A stretch of 33,258 nucleotides of DNA from Verrucomicrobiia bacterium (GCA_030427505.1 JAUICH010000041.1:1-33258); one strand, 5' to 3'; counted from the first letter of the stretch, positions 8,695 to 16,492 are shown. The notes: generated by a model not told the origin, from the sequence alone. A program made the numbers and translations.

Positions 8695-11289
8695 TCAGTC
8701 GTTCTTGCGATTTTTCAGAAAGGGGAACCACCCCTTTTTACGGGGCGTTTCGGTGGCTTCATCCTTGGTGGATTCTTCTTTGGCGTCTTCGGCAAAGGGT
8801 GAGTTTCCTTCCGCGTCGAGGACGGCTTCTTCCGCTTCCTCTTGAACCGGGCTGGCGGCCTGGTGCTCCACTGGCACGGCGCCGTTCAGGAAGCGCTGGA
8901 TCAGTTCGCCCATGCTCTGCTTTTCCACGGGCGTCTTTTGGTATTCGAACCAGGCAATCGCGCGCTGCATGCCGTGCACGGCGTCGAGGTAGTCGTAGGT
9001 CGCGGACACCGCTTGTTGCTCCTGGCTTTGCAGGGTGTCTTGGGCGTCCAACAGGTCCAGGATGGATGCCGCGCCCTGGGCGTATTTCTCCTGGGTCGAG
9101 TCGTAGTTCTTCTGGGCGGACTCGAGCGAGATGCGGCTCAGCTTGATGTTCGGAAACGCGCTGGCCAGTTCTTCAAAGGCGACCAGCGCCTGCACCTCGA
9201 TCTGTTCCACGGCCTGTTGCCGGCGGGCGGCGAGCTGGCGGATCTCGCTCTTCTGTTTCAAGACATCCGCCCGGCGGCCGCCTCCGTCGAAAATGGTGTA
9301 GCTGAGCTGCACGCCTACCGTGACCTGATCCAGGCCGTCGATGCCCTCCGTGTCCAACTTGGTCTTGTCGTAGCTGAGGACTCCCGCCAGTTCGGGAACT
9401 GCGAAGCTCCGTTGTTTCTGCCGCAGCAGAATTCCCTGGGCGCTGAGGGCGTGGTCGTAGGAGGCCAGCTCGGGGGAGTTTTCCACGCTGAACCAACGCA
9501 GAAAGGTGCGAAACCGGGAGAACTCGTCCCGGTTGTTCAGGAGCGGCACCAGTTGATCGTCGAGGAAGTAGCTTTCTTTTTCGCCGATCTCGATGTCTTC
9601 CACGCGCCATTCCGTTTCCCGGGGGAGGGCCAGCACGCGGTTGAGCTCGATCAGCTGAATCTGGCGGGCGGAATCGCGCTGAATCAGGGTGGCCTTCCCG
9701 CGCGCCGCGGACTGTTCCCAGCGGTACACTTCCGAGGGTTCCGCGGAGCCGATGTCCACTCGCGTCCGGGCGAGTTGCAGGCTGTTCTCCGTCAGGCGCA
9801 GGTTGTCTTTTTCAATCCGGTACAGGGCCTCCGCTTCCAGATAGCCCAGGTAGGCGCTGGCCGCCGCGTCGATGGCATCCAGGGATTCGGACAGGGTGTC
9901 CAGCCGGGTGGAAGCTTCGTTTTTCCGTTGGGCCTTGAGGGAAGAAAACAGCTCGTCATTGAAGAGGACCTGTTTCAACTCCGCGCCAAAGGCTTCCGTG
10001 TTGGAAAAGTCTGACGAACCGCCGATGGCTCCCGACTCCGGACTGAAGAAAATTTGCTGGCCACCGCCCGGGGAACCGCCGGCGTCGATTTCCGTCTTGC
10101 TGCCCTGGTAGGAAAGGTCCGTGCTGACTTCTGGCAGCAGGTTGCTGCCGATGAGCTTGGTTTCCTGCCGCTGGATCTCCTCTTCTTCCTTGGCGATCAA
10201 GACGCCCGTGTTTTGTTCGGCCGCCCGCTGCATTGCTTCCTGCAGCGTCAGCTTTTCCCGGTCGCTCTTGTAGAATTCGCCAACCAACTCCGCTTCCAGC
10301 ATGACTTCGTAGCTCGGCGACCAGTTGGCGCGCTGGGCCGCGGGGGCGTTGACCAACAGCCGGTCCTGCACCGGTAGCACCACCGGCAGGCTGGTGGTTT
10401 CGGAACCCAGCAAGATGAGGTGGGCGTTCAGGGCCGCCAGGCGGGCCACCTCCTGCACGTTGTCCGGCGCCAGGCCCGCCACGGCGCCCAGCCTTACGTC
10501 TTCCGCGCCCAGCATGGAGACGGTCACGGCTCCGCGGCTGGACAGTCCTTCGTAGAACTGGCGCCGCTCCTCCGCGCTCATCCGGGCCATGATGGGCACG
10601 TAGACCGCTCGCGCGTTTTTGGGAATGCGGCTCAGGGCCGCGCCCGGTCTGGCCGGAATGGGATGGAATTCGATCCGCACGCCAAAGGCTTTCTCAAACG
10701 CTTCCCGGGCCTGGTCGACCCCCGCGATTTCGGGAAACACGATCTCGTCCACCGGCACATGGAGCGTCTTGGCTTCCGTAAGGCGCAGGAGGAGCTGTAC
10801 GTCCGAAGCCACCCGGTTTGGCTCTGAGATCAGAGTATAGTTCGGCTGGGCCGAAGACCCGTCCGCCGTCAGCGGGTGGGTGCGCAGGTCGGAAAACAAC
10901 ACGGCGCCCGCCATCACGGGCTTCGTCCGCTCCGCCTCGGGCATGTGAGCGGCCAGTTCGCTGGAAATCATGCCGGCGGCATAGATCATGTCCACTTCCG
11001 GATCCGCCAGGGCCTCGCGCAACAGCTGAGCAATGCGCTCGGGATCGTGACCGCCGTCGTACCCTTCCTTGACCGTCAGTTCATAACTTTGATTCGCCCG
11101 GGTGCGCAATTCCTTCAGGAAAAGCTCTTCAGCGCGCTGGAAGTAGGGGGAGTCTCCGTCGCGCACCACCGCCAGGGTGTGGGTTTCCTGAGCCTGGGCG
11201 ATTCCGGCGGACCCCAGGAAAGAAAACAGCGCCACGGCCAGGATCAGGCGGGCGGCAAAAAATCGATTCACGAGGATGACGCAATACAT
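8695..11289 (-). CDS. ABC-type substrate-binding domain fused to TolC-family outer-membrane factor
   Basis: An 864-residue secreted protein, nearly twice the usual TolC length. A signal peptide ends near residue 34 (AQAQ-ETH). Residues ~37-340 match the ABC_sub_bind (PF04392-like) periplasmic binding fold, including its closing pattern: LLGSETTSLPVVLPVQDR, then LLVN and a final helix. From ~347 a TolC/OEP region begins with LTLQEAMQRAAEQNTGV; its second repeat contains YTIFDGGGRRADVLKQ and YAQGAASILDLLDAQDTL, as in type I outer-membrane factors. An acidic tail ending in KKGWFPFLKNRKND follows. It is the first gene of the adaptor/pump operon and so the likely exit duct. The binding domain may sense or capture a ligand; this is inference. 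The reading frame is continuous across the join. Confidence 0.92.
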   Translation of the reverse strand: MYCVILVNRFFAARLILAVALFSFLGSAGIAQAQETHTLAVVRDGDSPYFQRAEELFLKELRTRANQSYELTVKEGYDGGHDPERIAQLLREALADPEVDMIYAAGMISSELAAHMPEAERTKPVMAGAVLFSDLRTHPLTADGSSAQPNYTLISEPNRVASDVQLLLRLTEAKTLHVPVDEIVFPEIAGVDQAREAFEKAFGVRIEFHPIPARPGAALSRIPKNARAVYVPIMARMSAEERRQFYEGLSSRGAVTVSMLGAEDVRLGAVAGLAPDNVQEVARLAALNAHLILLGSETTSLPVVLPVQDRLLVNAPAAQRANWSPSYEVMLEAELVGEFYKSDREKLTLQEAMQRAAEQNTGVLIAKEEEEIQRQETKLIGSNLLPEVSTDLSYQGSKTEIDAGGSPGGGQQIFFSPESGAIGGSSDFSNTEAFGAELKQVLFNDELFSSLKAQRKNEASTRLDTLSESLDAIDAAASAYLGYLEAEALYRIEKDNLRLTENSLQLARTRVDIGSAEPSEVYRWEQSAARGKATLIQRDSARQIQLIELNRVLALPRETEWRVEDIEIGEKESYFLDDQLVPLLNNRDEFSRFRTFLRWFSVENSPELASYDHALSAQGILLRQKQRSFAVPELAGVLSYDKTKLDTEGIDGLDQVTVGVQLSYTIFDGGGRRADVLKQKSEIRQLAARRQQAVEQIEVQALVAFEELASAFPNIKLSRISLESAQKNYDSTQEKYAQGAASILDLLDAQDTLQSQEQQAVSATYDYLDAVHGMQRAIAWFEYQKTPVEKQSMGELIQRFLNGAVPVEHQAASPVQEEAEEAVLDAEGNSPFAEDAKEESTKDEATETPRKKGWFPFLKNRKND

Positions 11290-11339
11290 AAGTGATTCTG
11301 TGGTTCGCGATTCGGAAGTGTCACTAACTTTTGGAAGAT

Positions 11340-11367
11340 ATTCTAGTCACTCAGTCAGGCCGGTGAA
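11340..11367 (-). promoter_or_regulatory. Possible sigma-70 promoter of the efflux operon
   Basis: On the minus strand, TAGAAT (11340-11345, one mismatch to TATAAT) lies 16 bases downstream of TTCACC (11362-11367, four of six matches to TTGACA). Transcription would begin near 11333, giving a leader of about 45 bases. This is a consensus match only. Confidence 0.35.
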
Positions 11368-11393
11368 ATCGTGAATTCGGATCGGCGGTGATG

Positions 11394-11410
11394 TTCCAAG
11401 CCGCTTGGAA
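11394..11410. promoter_or_regulatory. 17-bp perfect palindrome, probable operator
   Basis: TTCCAAGC (11394-11401), a single central base and GCTTGGAA (11403-11410) form a perfect inverted repeat. A one-base centre cannot form an RNA hairpin loop, so a dimeric DNA-binding protein is the likelier reader. It lies about 105 bases upstream of the efflux operon start, 27 bases upstream of its candidate -35 box, and 192 bases past the end of the kinase remnant. No regulator gene is adjacent. Confidence 0.5.
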
Positions 11411-11558
11411 TGAAGTATTCATCGTGTCCGATTGCGGCTCTCATGGCTCGCCCGCGAAGCGTCCTTACCCGGCTCTTGATATCATTCCTGGAAAAACGAA
11501 GCAGGAACACACGCAGAAATAGCGATTTTTTTATAATAAAACCTCAACTGAAAGAGAA

Positions 11559-11579
11559 TCTCTCTTTGCCGGGGAGAGA
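11559..11579. terminator. Hairpin downstream of the kinase remnant
   Basis: TCTCTC (11559-11564) and GAGAGA (11574-11579) flank a nine-base loop, 22 bases after the kinase stop. On the minus strand a T-rich stretch follows only about 18 bases later, so terminator function is doubtful. The remainder of 11290-11601 shows no gene; it holds the efflux operon's upstream region. Confidence 0.25.
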
Positions 11580-11601
11580 CGGAGCGCGGGCTTTCTTCCC
11601 A

Positions 11602-12105
11602 TTATCTCGCCTCCGCCAGAATCGAATCGATCTCTGTCCGAAATTCGCCCGCGCTCTGATAGCGGCTGGCCGGATCTGGCTGCATGGATTTCAGGACCAC
11701 GTGGTCCAGGCGCTTGTCGGTGCCGGATCTTTCGGACGGCGGGGCGAAGGCCCCGCGGGGGAGTTCGCCCGTGAGCAGTTCGTAGAACAACACGCCCAGG
11801 CTGTAAATGTCCGCCCGGTGATCCACCGCCCGCCCCTCAAGTTGTTCCGGTGCGCTGTAGGAAGGGGTGCCCAGAACGAAGCCGGCTTCCGTCAGCCCCA
11901 GGGCCAGGGTGGGTGCGCCGCCGTCTTCCGCTTCATGCACCACCTTGGCCAGGCCAAAATCCGCCACTTTCACGGAACTGCCGGGGGTCACGAGGATATT
12001 CGCCGGTTTGATGTCGCGATGAACGAACCCCTGGGAATGGGCGTGGTGAAGCGCCGCGCTAGTCTGGGAGTTGATCTTCAGGGCATTGAGGGATGAGAGT
12101 TCCCC
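11602..12105 (-). pseudogene. Ser/Thr protein kinase, N-terminally truncated (C-terminal two thirds)
   Basis: The kinase-like sequence runs from about GELSSLNALKINSQTSAALHHAH to the stop. It contains the Hanks-type catalytic loop VHRDIKPANIL, the VADFGLAK magnesium-binding motif, the activation-segment end GTPSYSAPEQLEG, and DIYSLGVLFYELLTG. The whole N-lobe is missing: no glycine-rich ATP loop, no VAIK lysine, no C-helix glutamate. The open frame continues to a GTG at 12132, but those residues (MRIFTCSR) are antisense to the sigma-factor fragment and look unrelated. Such a protein could not bind ATP normally, so this is a remnant or an assembly artefact. It stops right at the end of the kinase domain, with no membrane segment or sensor domain after it. 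Confidence 0.85.
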
Positions 12106-12106
12106 G

Positions 12107-12592
12107 GACCGGGAACAGGTGAAAATGCGCACCTTTCTCCTGCTCCGCCTGAAGCGTCACCTGAATGACGTCCGGAAACACAACAATGCCCAGAAGAGGG
12201 GTGGCGGCGTGGAGATCGTTTCGGTGGATGGCGGCGGACTGGGGCTGGCCGCCGCCAGTACCGGTCCGGGACATCGGGTGGAATATGAGTTTGACCGCCG
12301 GTGGACCCAGGCTCTCCTGAACCGGGCGCTGGAGCGTCTGCGCCAGGAAGCCGAACAACGCGACAATGTAGAGGTGTTCGAAGCGCTCAAAGCGCAGCTT
12401 TCCGGGGAGAACCCGGTCCGCCTTCGCGAAGAAGCCGCCCGGCTGGGGCGCTCGGAAGGCGCCCTCCGCATGGCCTTGTCTCGCCAGCGCGACCGCCTGA
12501 ACGCCGTCCTTCGCGAAGAAGTGACCGAAACCCTGGAGCCCGGAGCCGACGTCGCCGAAGAACTCCGTTACCTGGCCCAAGTGCTGGGCTGA
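12107..12592 (+). pseudogene. ECF-like sigma-70 factor, N-terminally truncated
   Basis: About 160 residues match the C-terminal two thirds of the sigma-70-family regulators that accompany Ser/Thr kinases in Planctomycetota, Verrucomicrobiota and Acidobacteriota. Recognisable parts are MRTFLLLRLKRHLND, the NAQKRGGGVEIVS motif, YEFDRRWTQALLNRALERLR, the region-4 helix-turn-helix LREEAARLGRSEGALRMALSRQRDRL, and the end ADVAEELRYLAQVLG. Region 2, which binds core polymerase and the -10 element, is absent. A TTG at 12071 or ATG at 12125 could start a shortened product, but without region 2 it would not act as a sigma factor. Its 5' end abuts the 5' end of the opposite-strand kinase remnant within a few bases. 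Confidence 0.82.
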
Positions 12593-12607
12593 AGTTGAAG
12601 CGCGGCC

Positions 12608-12940
12608 TCAGGCCAACGCTTCGAGCTTCTGCACGAGACCCTGTTTTGGCGTTCCGGCGCCAATGACCTGGTCCTTCACTTCGCCGTTCTTGAAGAACAG
12701 CAGGAGGGGAATGGAGCGCACGTTGAAGCGCTGCGCCAGGGCGGGATTTTCATCCACGTTCACCTTGGCGATCTTCGCGGAGCCGTCCATTTCTCCAGCG
12801 ATCTGGTCCAGAAGCGGTCCGATGGCTTTACAGGGACCGCACCATTCGGCCCAGAAATCGACCAAAACGGGAACGGAAGACTGCTCGACTTCTTCGGCAA
12901 AGTTGTCTTCGGTCAAAGTGACAATGGTATCGTGAGCCAT
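12608..12940 (-). CDS. trxA: Thioredoxin
   Basis: A 110-residue cytoplasmic thioredoxin that reduces protein disulfides and is recharged by thioredoxin reductase. It has the WCGPC active site (Cys34, Cys37), the buried Asp in VLVDFWAEW, the lysine in AKVNVDENP and the cis-proline loop RSIPLLLFF. The length matches canonical TrxA. The start is the ATG giving MAHDTIVTLT: the purine-rich AAGGAAGG lies about ten bases upstream. An in-frame extension to 13075 adds 45 non-conserved residues and is rejected. It converges with the sigma-factor fragment, whose stop lies 15 bases away. No thioredoxin reductase gene is nearby. Confidence 0.96.
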   Translation of the reverse strand: MAHDTIVTLTEDNFAEEVEQSSVPVLVDFWAEWCGPCKAIGPLLDQIAGEMDGSAKIAKVNVDENPALAQRFNVRSIPLLLFFKNGEVKDQVIGAGTPKQGLVQKLEALA

Positions 12941-13330
12941 GGTAAAAGGTTCCTTCCTTCTTAAATTGATTCGTTTGGTTGATTGATGGTGCGGATGAGC
13001 CGGGCCGGATCTTTCAGGACGGTTGGCGGATTCCCGGACCGCATAAGAAAGAGTCTTCAGGAACTCGCTTGTCAAGCCTTCAACCCGTCTCCGGCCCCTG
13101 TCAGTCGCAGGCGGCTGGCGCGGATTGAATCTGCCCTCTCGAAAGACAGGCTACGTCTCACCAGCGGTTTACGGATCTAGACGGAACCATGGCCGAGTAC
13201 CTTTCATCGCGCCAAAGGCTGCGAATCCAAGTACAAAGCAAATCACGTCCGCTCGCGAAACCCGCGAAGCGGCACCCTGAAGGTTTATTGCCTGAGGAGG
13301 GAAAGGAGGAGATCGAAATTCTTAACCAGC
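12941..13330. other. Gene-free 390-bp spacer upstream of thioredoxin
   Basis: I see no supported gene here. On the minus strand a perfect TTGACA occurs at 13070-13075, 130 bases upstream of the thioredoxin start, but no good -10 lies at normal spacing (TCTTTC at 17 bases is poor). The stretch separates thioredoxin from the Pro/Ala-rich membrane protein gene and should contain the thioredoxin promoter. Confidence 0.4.
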
Positions 13331-14110
13331 TCAACCGCCCGCGGCGAGCTTGGTCATGAATTCGATCGCCAACACTCCGATGGCGAACAGCAGTACGATG
13401 ACGGCAAAAGGCATAAGTCCAGCTTCTTCGTATTCGTCTTCCCATTCGTCTTCATCATCGGCGGCCGTGGACTGAATGTCCGGCAGCTTGGAGATGGTTG
13501 ACGGGGGCACGGCACCAGCGCCGCCACCCATGGGTTGAGTTTTTTGGAGTTTTACCGTGGCTTGCGGCAGCGGCTTGGCCGCTCCGGGGGTAGCCAGAGG
13601 AGTCGTTTGGCGGCCAACGGACGGCGGCGCGGCGCCACCGGCTCCAGGCGGTTTCGCCAGAGGAATGGTTTTGGCGCCCACGGCCGGCGGCGGAGTGCCA
13701 CCGCCTGGCGCCACGGGGGCGGGGCCACGACTGAGAGGAATGGTTTTCGCGCCGGGCGCCACCGGAGGAGCGCCGCCTGCGGATGGCGCGGGCGTCATTG
13801 CCGTCGGCCGTGGCACGGGAGCGGGCGTCGCCGGGGCCGGCGGAGGAGCAACGGGGCGGGGTGGGCCTGCAACCGGAGCGCCGGGAGGTTTGGGCGCGGG
13901 AGGTGCACTGGGAGCACTTGCCGTCACCGGCTGCGTGCCTGCCTTTGCTGGAACGGGCGCCGTGGCGCCTTTCGGTGACACCGTCACCGGTGCGCTGTCT
14001 TCAGGCCGGGCCCGAAGCGTAATGCGCACGGTCTCCTTCTTCAGCGGTACCGTCGATGTCTTCGTCGTCGGCTTCGGCGGGCGAGGTGCGTTGGAGTCTT
14101 GGTCGCTCAT
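13331..14110 (-). CDS. Pro/Ala-rich protein with C-terminal membrane anchor
   Basis: A 259-residue low-complexity protein. Residues 1-30 hold a conserved-looking KKETVRITL motif. Residues ~45-190 are Pro/Ala/Gly-rich and carry repeated short motifs AKTIPLSRG, AKTIPLAKP and RQTTPLATP, then ATVKLQKTQPMGG. An acidic stretch DDEDEWEDEYEEAG precedes a single membrane helix (GLMPFAVIVLLFAIGVLAIEF, ~230-250). With no signal peptide, it should be tail-anchored with its bulk in the cytoplasm. From memory, proteins with KKETVRI motifs, a Pro-rich body and a terminal helix recur in Verrucomicrobiota; no function is known to me. The extreme G/C content is a product of the Pro/Ala/Gly composition. It is divergent from the epimerase gene. 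Confidence 0.82.
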   Translation of the reverse strand: MSDQDSNAPRPPKPTTKTSTVPLKKETVRITLRARPEDSAPVTVSPKGATAPVPAKAGTQPVTASAPSAPPAPKPPGAPVAGPPRPVAPPPAPATPAPVPRPTAMTPAPSAGGAPPVAPGAKTIPLSRGPAPVAPGGGTPPPAVGAKTIPLAKPPGAGGAAPPSVGRQTTPLATPGAAKPLPQATVKLQKTQPMGGGAGAVPPSTISKLPDIQSTAADDEDEWEDEYEEAGLMPFAVIVLLFAIGVLAIEFMTKLAAGG

Positions 14111-14149
14111 CTCAATCTTTTCAAAAAAGTGACTCTCGGATCTTCTCTT

Positions 14150-14180
14150 ACTATAGTCTAATTCGGGAGCCGGGTGTCAA
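14150..14180 (-). promoter_or_regulatory. Candidate sigma-70 promoter of the Pro/Ala-rich gene
   Basis: On the minus strand a perfect TTGACA (14175-14180) is followed after 19 bases by TATAGT (14150-14155, one mismatch). The spacing is two bases longer than ideal. Transcription would start near 14143, about 33 bases before the ATG at 14110. This is the best -35 match in the window. Confidence 0.5.
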
Positions 14181-14287
14181 TACCCTATCTCTGAATCGCT
14201 TGGCTAGATAATTTTTTACAAGCGCTTCATTTTCAGCCGGGAACTTTTTCTTGCCGCCTCTGAAGCCCGTGCCATAAGTTCCGCGCC

Positions 14288-15253
14288 TTGGAAAAGAAGA
14301 TCTTAGTAACCGGCGGAGCGGGCTTTATCGGGTCTCATACCGTGCAGCGCCTGCTCAAGGAAGGGTGGAACGTCACCATCCTGGATGAGTTCAACACTTT
14401 CTACGATCCCGCCATCAAACGGGCCAACGTGGAAACCTTCGAGGGCGGCGCTCGTGTCGTGGAAGGAGACATCCGGGACCGCGACTTGGTGGACCGCCTT
14501 TTCGAGGAGTCGAAATTCGACGCCGTCATCCATCTCGCCGCCCGCGCTGGGGTACGGCCGTCCATTGACGAGCCGGAACTCTACATTTCCACCAACATCA
14601 ACGGCACTTTCAACCTCCTGGAAGCGTCCCGGAAGACCGGCGTGCCGAAGTTCCTTTTTGCCTCCAGTTCCTCGGTTTATGGAGTGAACAAGAAGGTGCC
14701 CTTTGCCGAGACGGACCCCATTCTTTCCACCATCAGTCCCTACGCGGCCACGAAGATGGCGGGCGAGCAGCTCTGCTCGAACTACCATCACCTCTACGGC
14801 ATCAAGATCATGAGCCTGCGGTTCTTTACCGTGTATGGCCCCCGGCAACGGCCGGACCTGGCGATCTCCAAGTTCGTCCGGCTGATCGAGAACGGCCAGC
14901 CCATCGACCAGTACGGAAACGGCAACACGGGCCGTGACTACACTTTCATCAAGGACATCGTCAGCGGTATTTTCGGCTCTCTGCACTACGAGGATACCGG
15001 TTTTGAAATTTTCAACCTGGGCGGTTCGGAGAGCATCAAGCTTCACGAACTGATCTCCGTGGTGGAGGAGGCCGTGGGCAAAAAAGCCCAAATCAACGTC
15101 TTGCCCGAACAGCCGGGCGACGTGCCGTTAACTTCGGCGGACGTATCCAAGGCCAAGCGTCTCCTAGGCTACGAACCCACCACGCCCATTCGCGAAGGCG
15201 TGCCGAAGTTCGTGGAATGGTACCGGCAGTGGGCCACGGACGGAACGCGGTAA
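14288..15253 (+). CDS. NAD-dependent nucleotide-sugar epimerase (UDP-glucuronate 4-epimerase-like)
   Basis: A 321-residue short-chain dehydrogenase of the extended type that interconverts nucleotide sugars for polysaccharide or lipopolysaccharide synthesis. The NAD-binding glycine motif GGAGFIG (9-15) is intact, as are the catalytic Ser cluster (ASSSSVYG, ~126-132) and the YxxxK pair (Tyr152, Lys156). The AARAGVRPSI segment and the RFFTVYGPRQRPDLAI motif resemble UDP-glucuronate/UDP-galacturonate 4-epimerases; a GDP-mannose 4,6-dehydratase or UDP-glucose 4-epimerase cannot be excluded. The start is TTG: an in-frame stop lies at 14261 and no ATG intervenes. The length is standard for the family. 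The M20 peptidase gene follows after 87 bases. Confidence 0.93.
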   Translation: MEKKILVTGGAGFIGSHTVQRLLKEGWNVTILDEFNTFYDPAIKRANVETFEGGARVVEGDIRDRDLVDRLFEESKFDAVIHLAARAGVRPSIDEPELYISTNINGTFNLLEASRKTGVPKFLFASSSSVYGVNKKVPFAETDPILSTISPYAATKMAGEQLCSNYHHLYGIKIMSLRFFTVYGPRQRPDLAISKFVRLIENGQPIDQYGNGNTGRDYTFIKDIVSGIFGSLHYEDTGFEIFNLGGSESIKLHELISVVEEAVGKKAQINVLPEQPGDVPLTSADVSKAKRLLGYEPTTPIREGVPKFVEWYRQWATDGTR

Positions 15254-15317
15254 CGCCAGCGTTCAAGAGTGGCCGCTTTTGCTGGCCTCCGCGGGGCTCT
15301 GGGCGGATAGTGGGGGC

Positions 15318-15334
15318 TCCGCCGGCATGGCGGA
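15318..15334 (+). promoter_or_regulatory. Hairpin covering the ribosome-binding region of the M20 gene
   Basis: TCCGCC (15318-15323) and GGCGGA (15329-15334) enclose a five-base loop and are followed by ATCTTT and then the start codon at 15341. The purine-rich GGCGGA is the only Shine-Dalgarno-like stretch before this start and is the 3' arm of the stem. The hairpin could lower translation, act as a weak terminator for the epimerase gene, or be chance. Confidence 0.35.
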
Positions 15335-15340
15335 ATCTTT

Positions 15341-16492
15341 ATGGAGGATCAACCGTCCAGCGCCGTCGAACTGTTGCAGGCTCTTGTCCGGATTCCCAGC
15401 GTGAATCCGGATGGGGATACCCAGGCGGATCCCAGGAACACGGGCGAACAAGCCTGCGCGGAGTACGTGGGGGGCTTTCTTCGGACCTGTGGCGCGGACG
15501 TGGTGCTGGAGGAAATCGAGCCCGGCCGGCCGAACGTCTACGGCCGCTTTCCATCCGCGCCGGGCAGCAAACCTCGCATCCTCTTCGCGCCGCACACGGA
15601 CACGGTGAGTGTCAGCGGCATGACCATCGACCCCTTTGGGGGCGAGCTCCGCGACGGCCGCGTCTGGGGCCGGGGCGCCAGCGATACCAAGGGCACCATG
15701 GCGGCCATGCTCTGGATGTTCTGGGAGCTGCGGGACGTCATCCCCACGCTGGGCGCTGAGGTCGGTTTCGTGGGATTGATGGGGGAAGAAACCGGGCAGC
15801 CCGGGTCCAAACACTTTGCGGCAAACCACGGCAGTGAGTGGGATTTCGCGATTGTGGGTGAACCAACCGGTTTGGATATTGTGAATACCCACAAGGCCTG
15901 CCACTGGGTGGAACTGACCGCCACTGGCGTCGCCGCCCATGGCTCCACCCCGGAGCGGGGCGAGAACGCCATCATGAAAATGCTCCGCGTCCTGAACCTG
16001 GCGGATGGCGAACTGCGCGAGAAACTGGCGGGCTACACCCATCCCGTGCTGGGCCACAGCACGGTGAATATTGGCACGATTGAGGGCGGAAACCGCACCA
16101 ACATCATTCCGGACCGTTGCGTGGCGACGCTCGATTTTCGGGAAACCCCCAGCCTGCACGAGGCGGGAGGCGCGGTGAAGCTTTTCCAGAACCTGCTGAA
16201 CGAGCGGGGCATGGGTGACCTGGTTTCCCTGCGTGTGACCGTGGAAAGCGCTCCGTTGAATACCGGCCCCGAAAATTCGGAGGTGAAGCGCCTGGAATCG
16301 CTGGGCGCGAAGTGCGTGGGCGCGCCCTGGTTTTGTGACGCGGCCTGGCTGGCCGAAGGCGGCATTCCCGCCGTGGCGATCGGGCCGGGCACCATCGCCC
16401 AGGCCCACACCGTGGACGAACACCTCGCCGTGGCCGATTTGGAAGGCGGGGTGGACTTCTACCGGAAGTTTCTCGAAACCTTCCAGCCGTGA
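15341..16492 (+). CDS. M20-family metallopeptidase/deacylase (ArgE/DapE-like)
   Basis: A 383-residue zinc-dependent amidohydrolase that removes acyl groups from amino acids or cleaves small peptides, probably in the cytoplasm since no signal peptide is visible. All family metal and catalytic positions are present: HTD (His85, Asp87), ASDTKG (Asp115), MGEE (Glu149-Glu150), VGEPTG (Glu174), and the late histidine in QAHTVDEH (~350). The dimerisation domain includes GVAAHGSTPERGENAI and GGNRTNIIPDRC. ArgE (acetylornithine), DapE (succinyl-diaminopimelate) and carboxypeptidase G2-like enzymes share these motifs, so the substrate is open. The neighbours (an epimerase and a tRNA synthetase) do not settle it. 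Confidence 0.93.
   Translation: MEDQPSSAVELLQALVRIPSVNPDGDTQADPRNTGEQACAEYVGGFLRTCGADVVLEEIEPGRPNVYGRFPSAPGSKPRILFAPHTDTVSVSGMTIDPFGGELRDGRVWGRGASDTKGTMAAMLWMFWELRDVIPTLGAEVGFVGLMGEETGQPGSKHFAANHGSEWDFAIVGEPTGLDIVNTHKACHWVELTATGVAAHGSTPERGENAIMKMLRVLNLADGELREKLAGYTHPVLGHSTVNIGTIEGGNRTNIIPDRCVATLDFRETPSLHEAGGAVKLFQNLLNERGMGDLVSLRVTVESAPLNTGPENSEVKRLESLGAKCVGAPWFCDAAWLAEGGIPAVAIGPGTIAQAHTVDEHLAVADLEGGVDFYRKFLETFQP

Noticed and set aside
12938-13075. 45-residue N-terminal extension of thioredoxin
   Set aside because: The extension is not thioredoxin-like, and a good purine-rich ribosome-binding site sits before the internal ATG at 12940.
13778-13930. Repetitive GC-rich stretch considered as a tandem DNA repeat or CRISPR-like array
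   Set aside because: The repetition comes from Pro/Ala/Gly codons in the Pro/Ala-rich protein. There are no identical, evenly spaced repeats with unique spacers, and no CRISPR array or cas gene is visible anywhere in the window.
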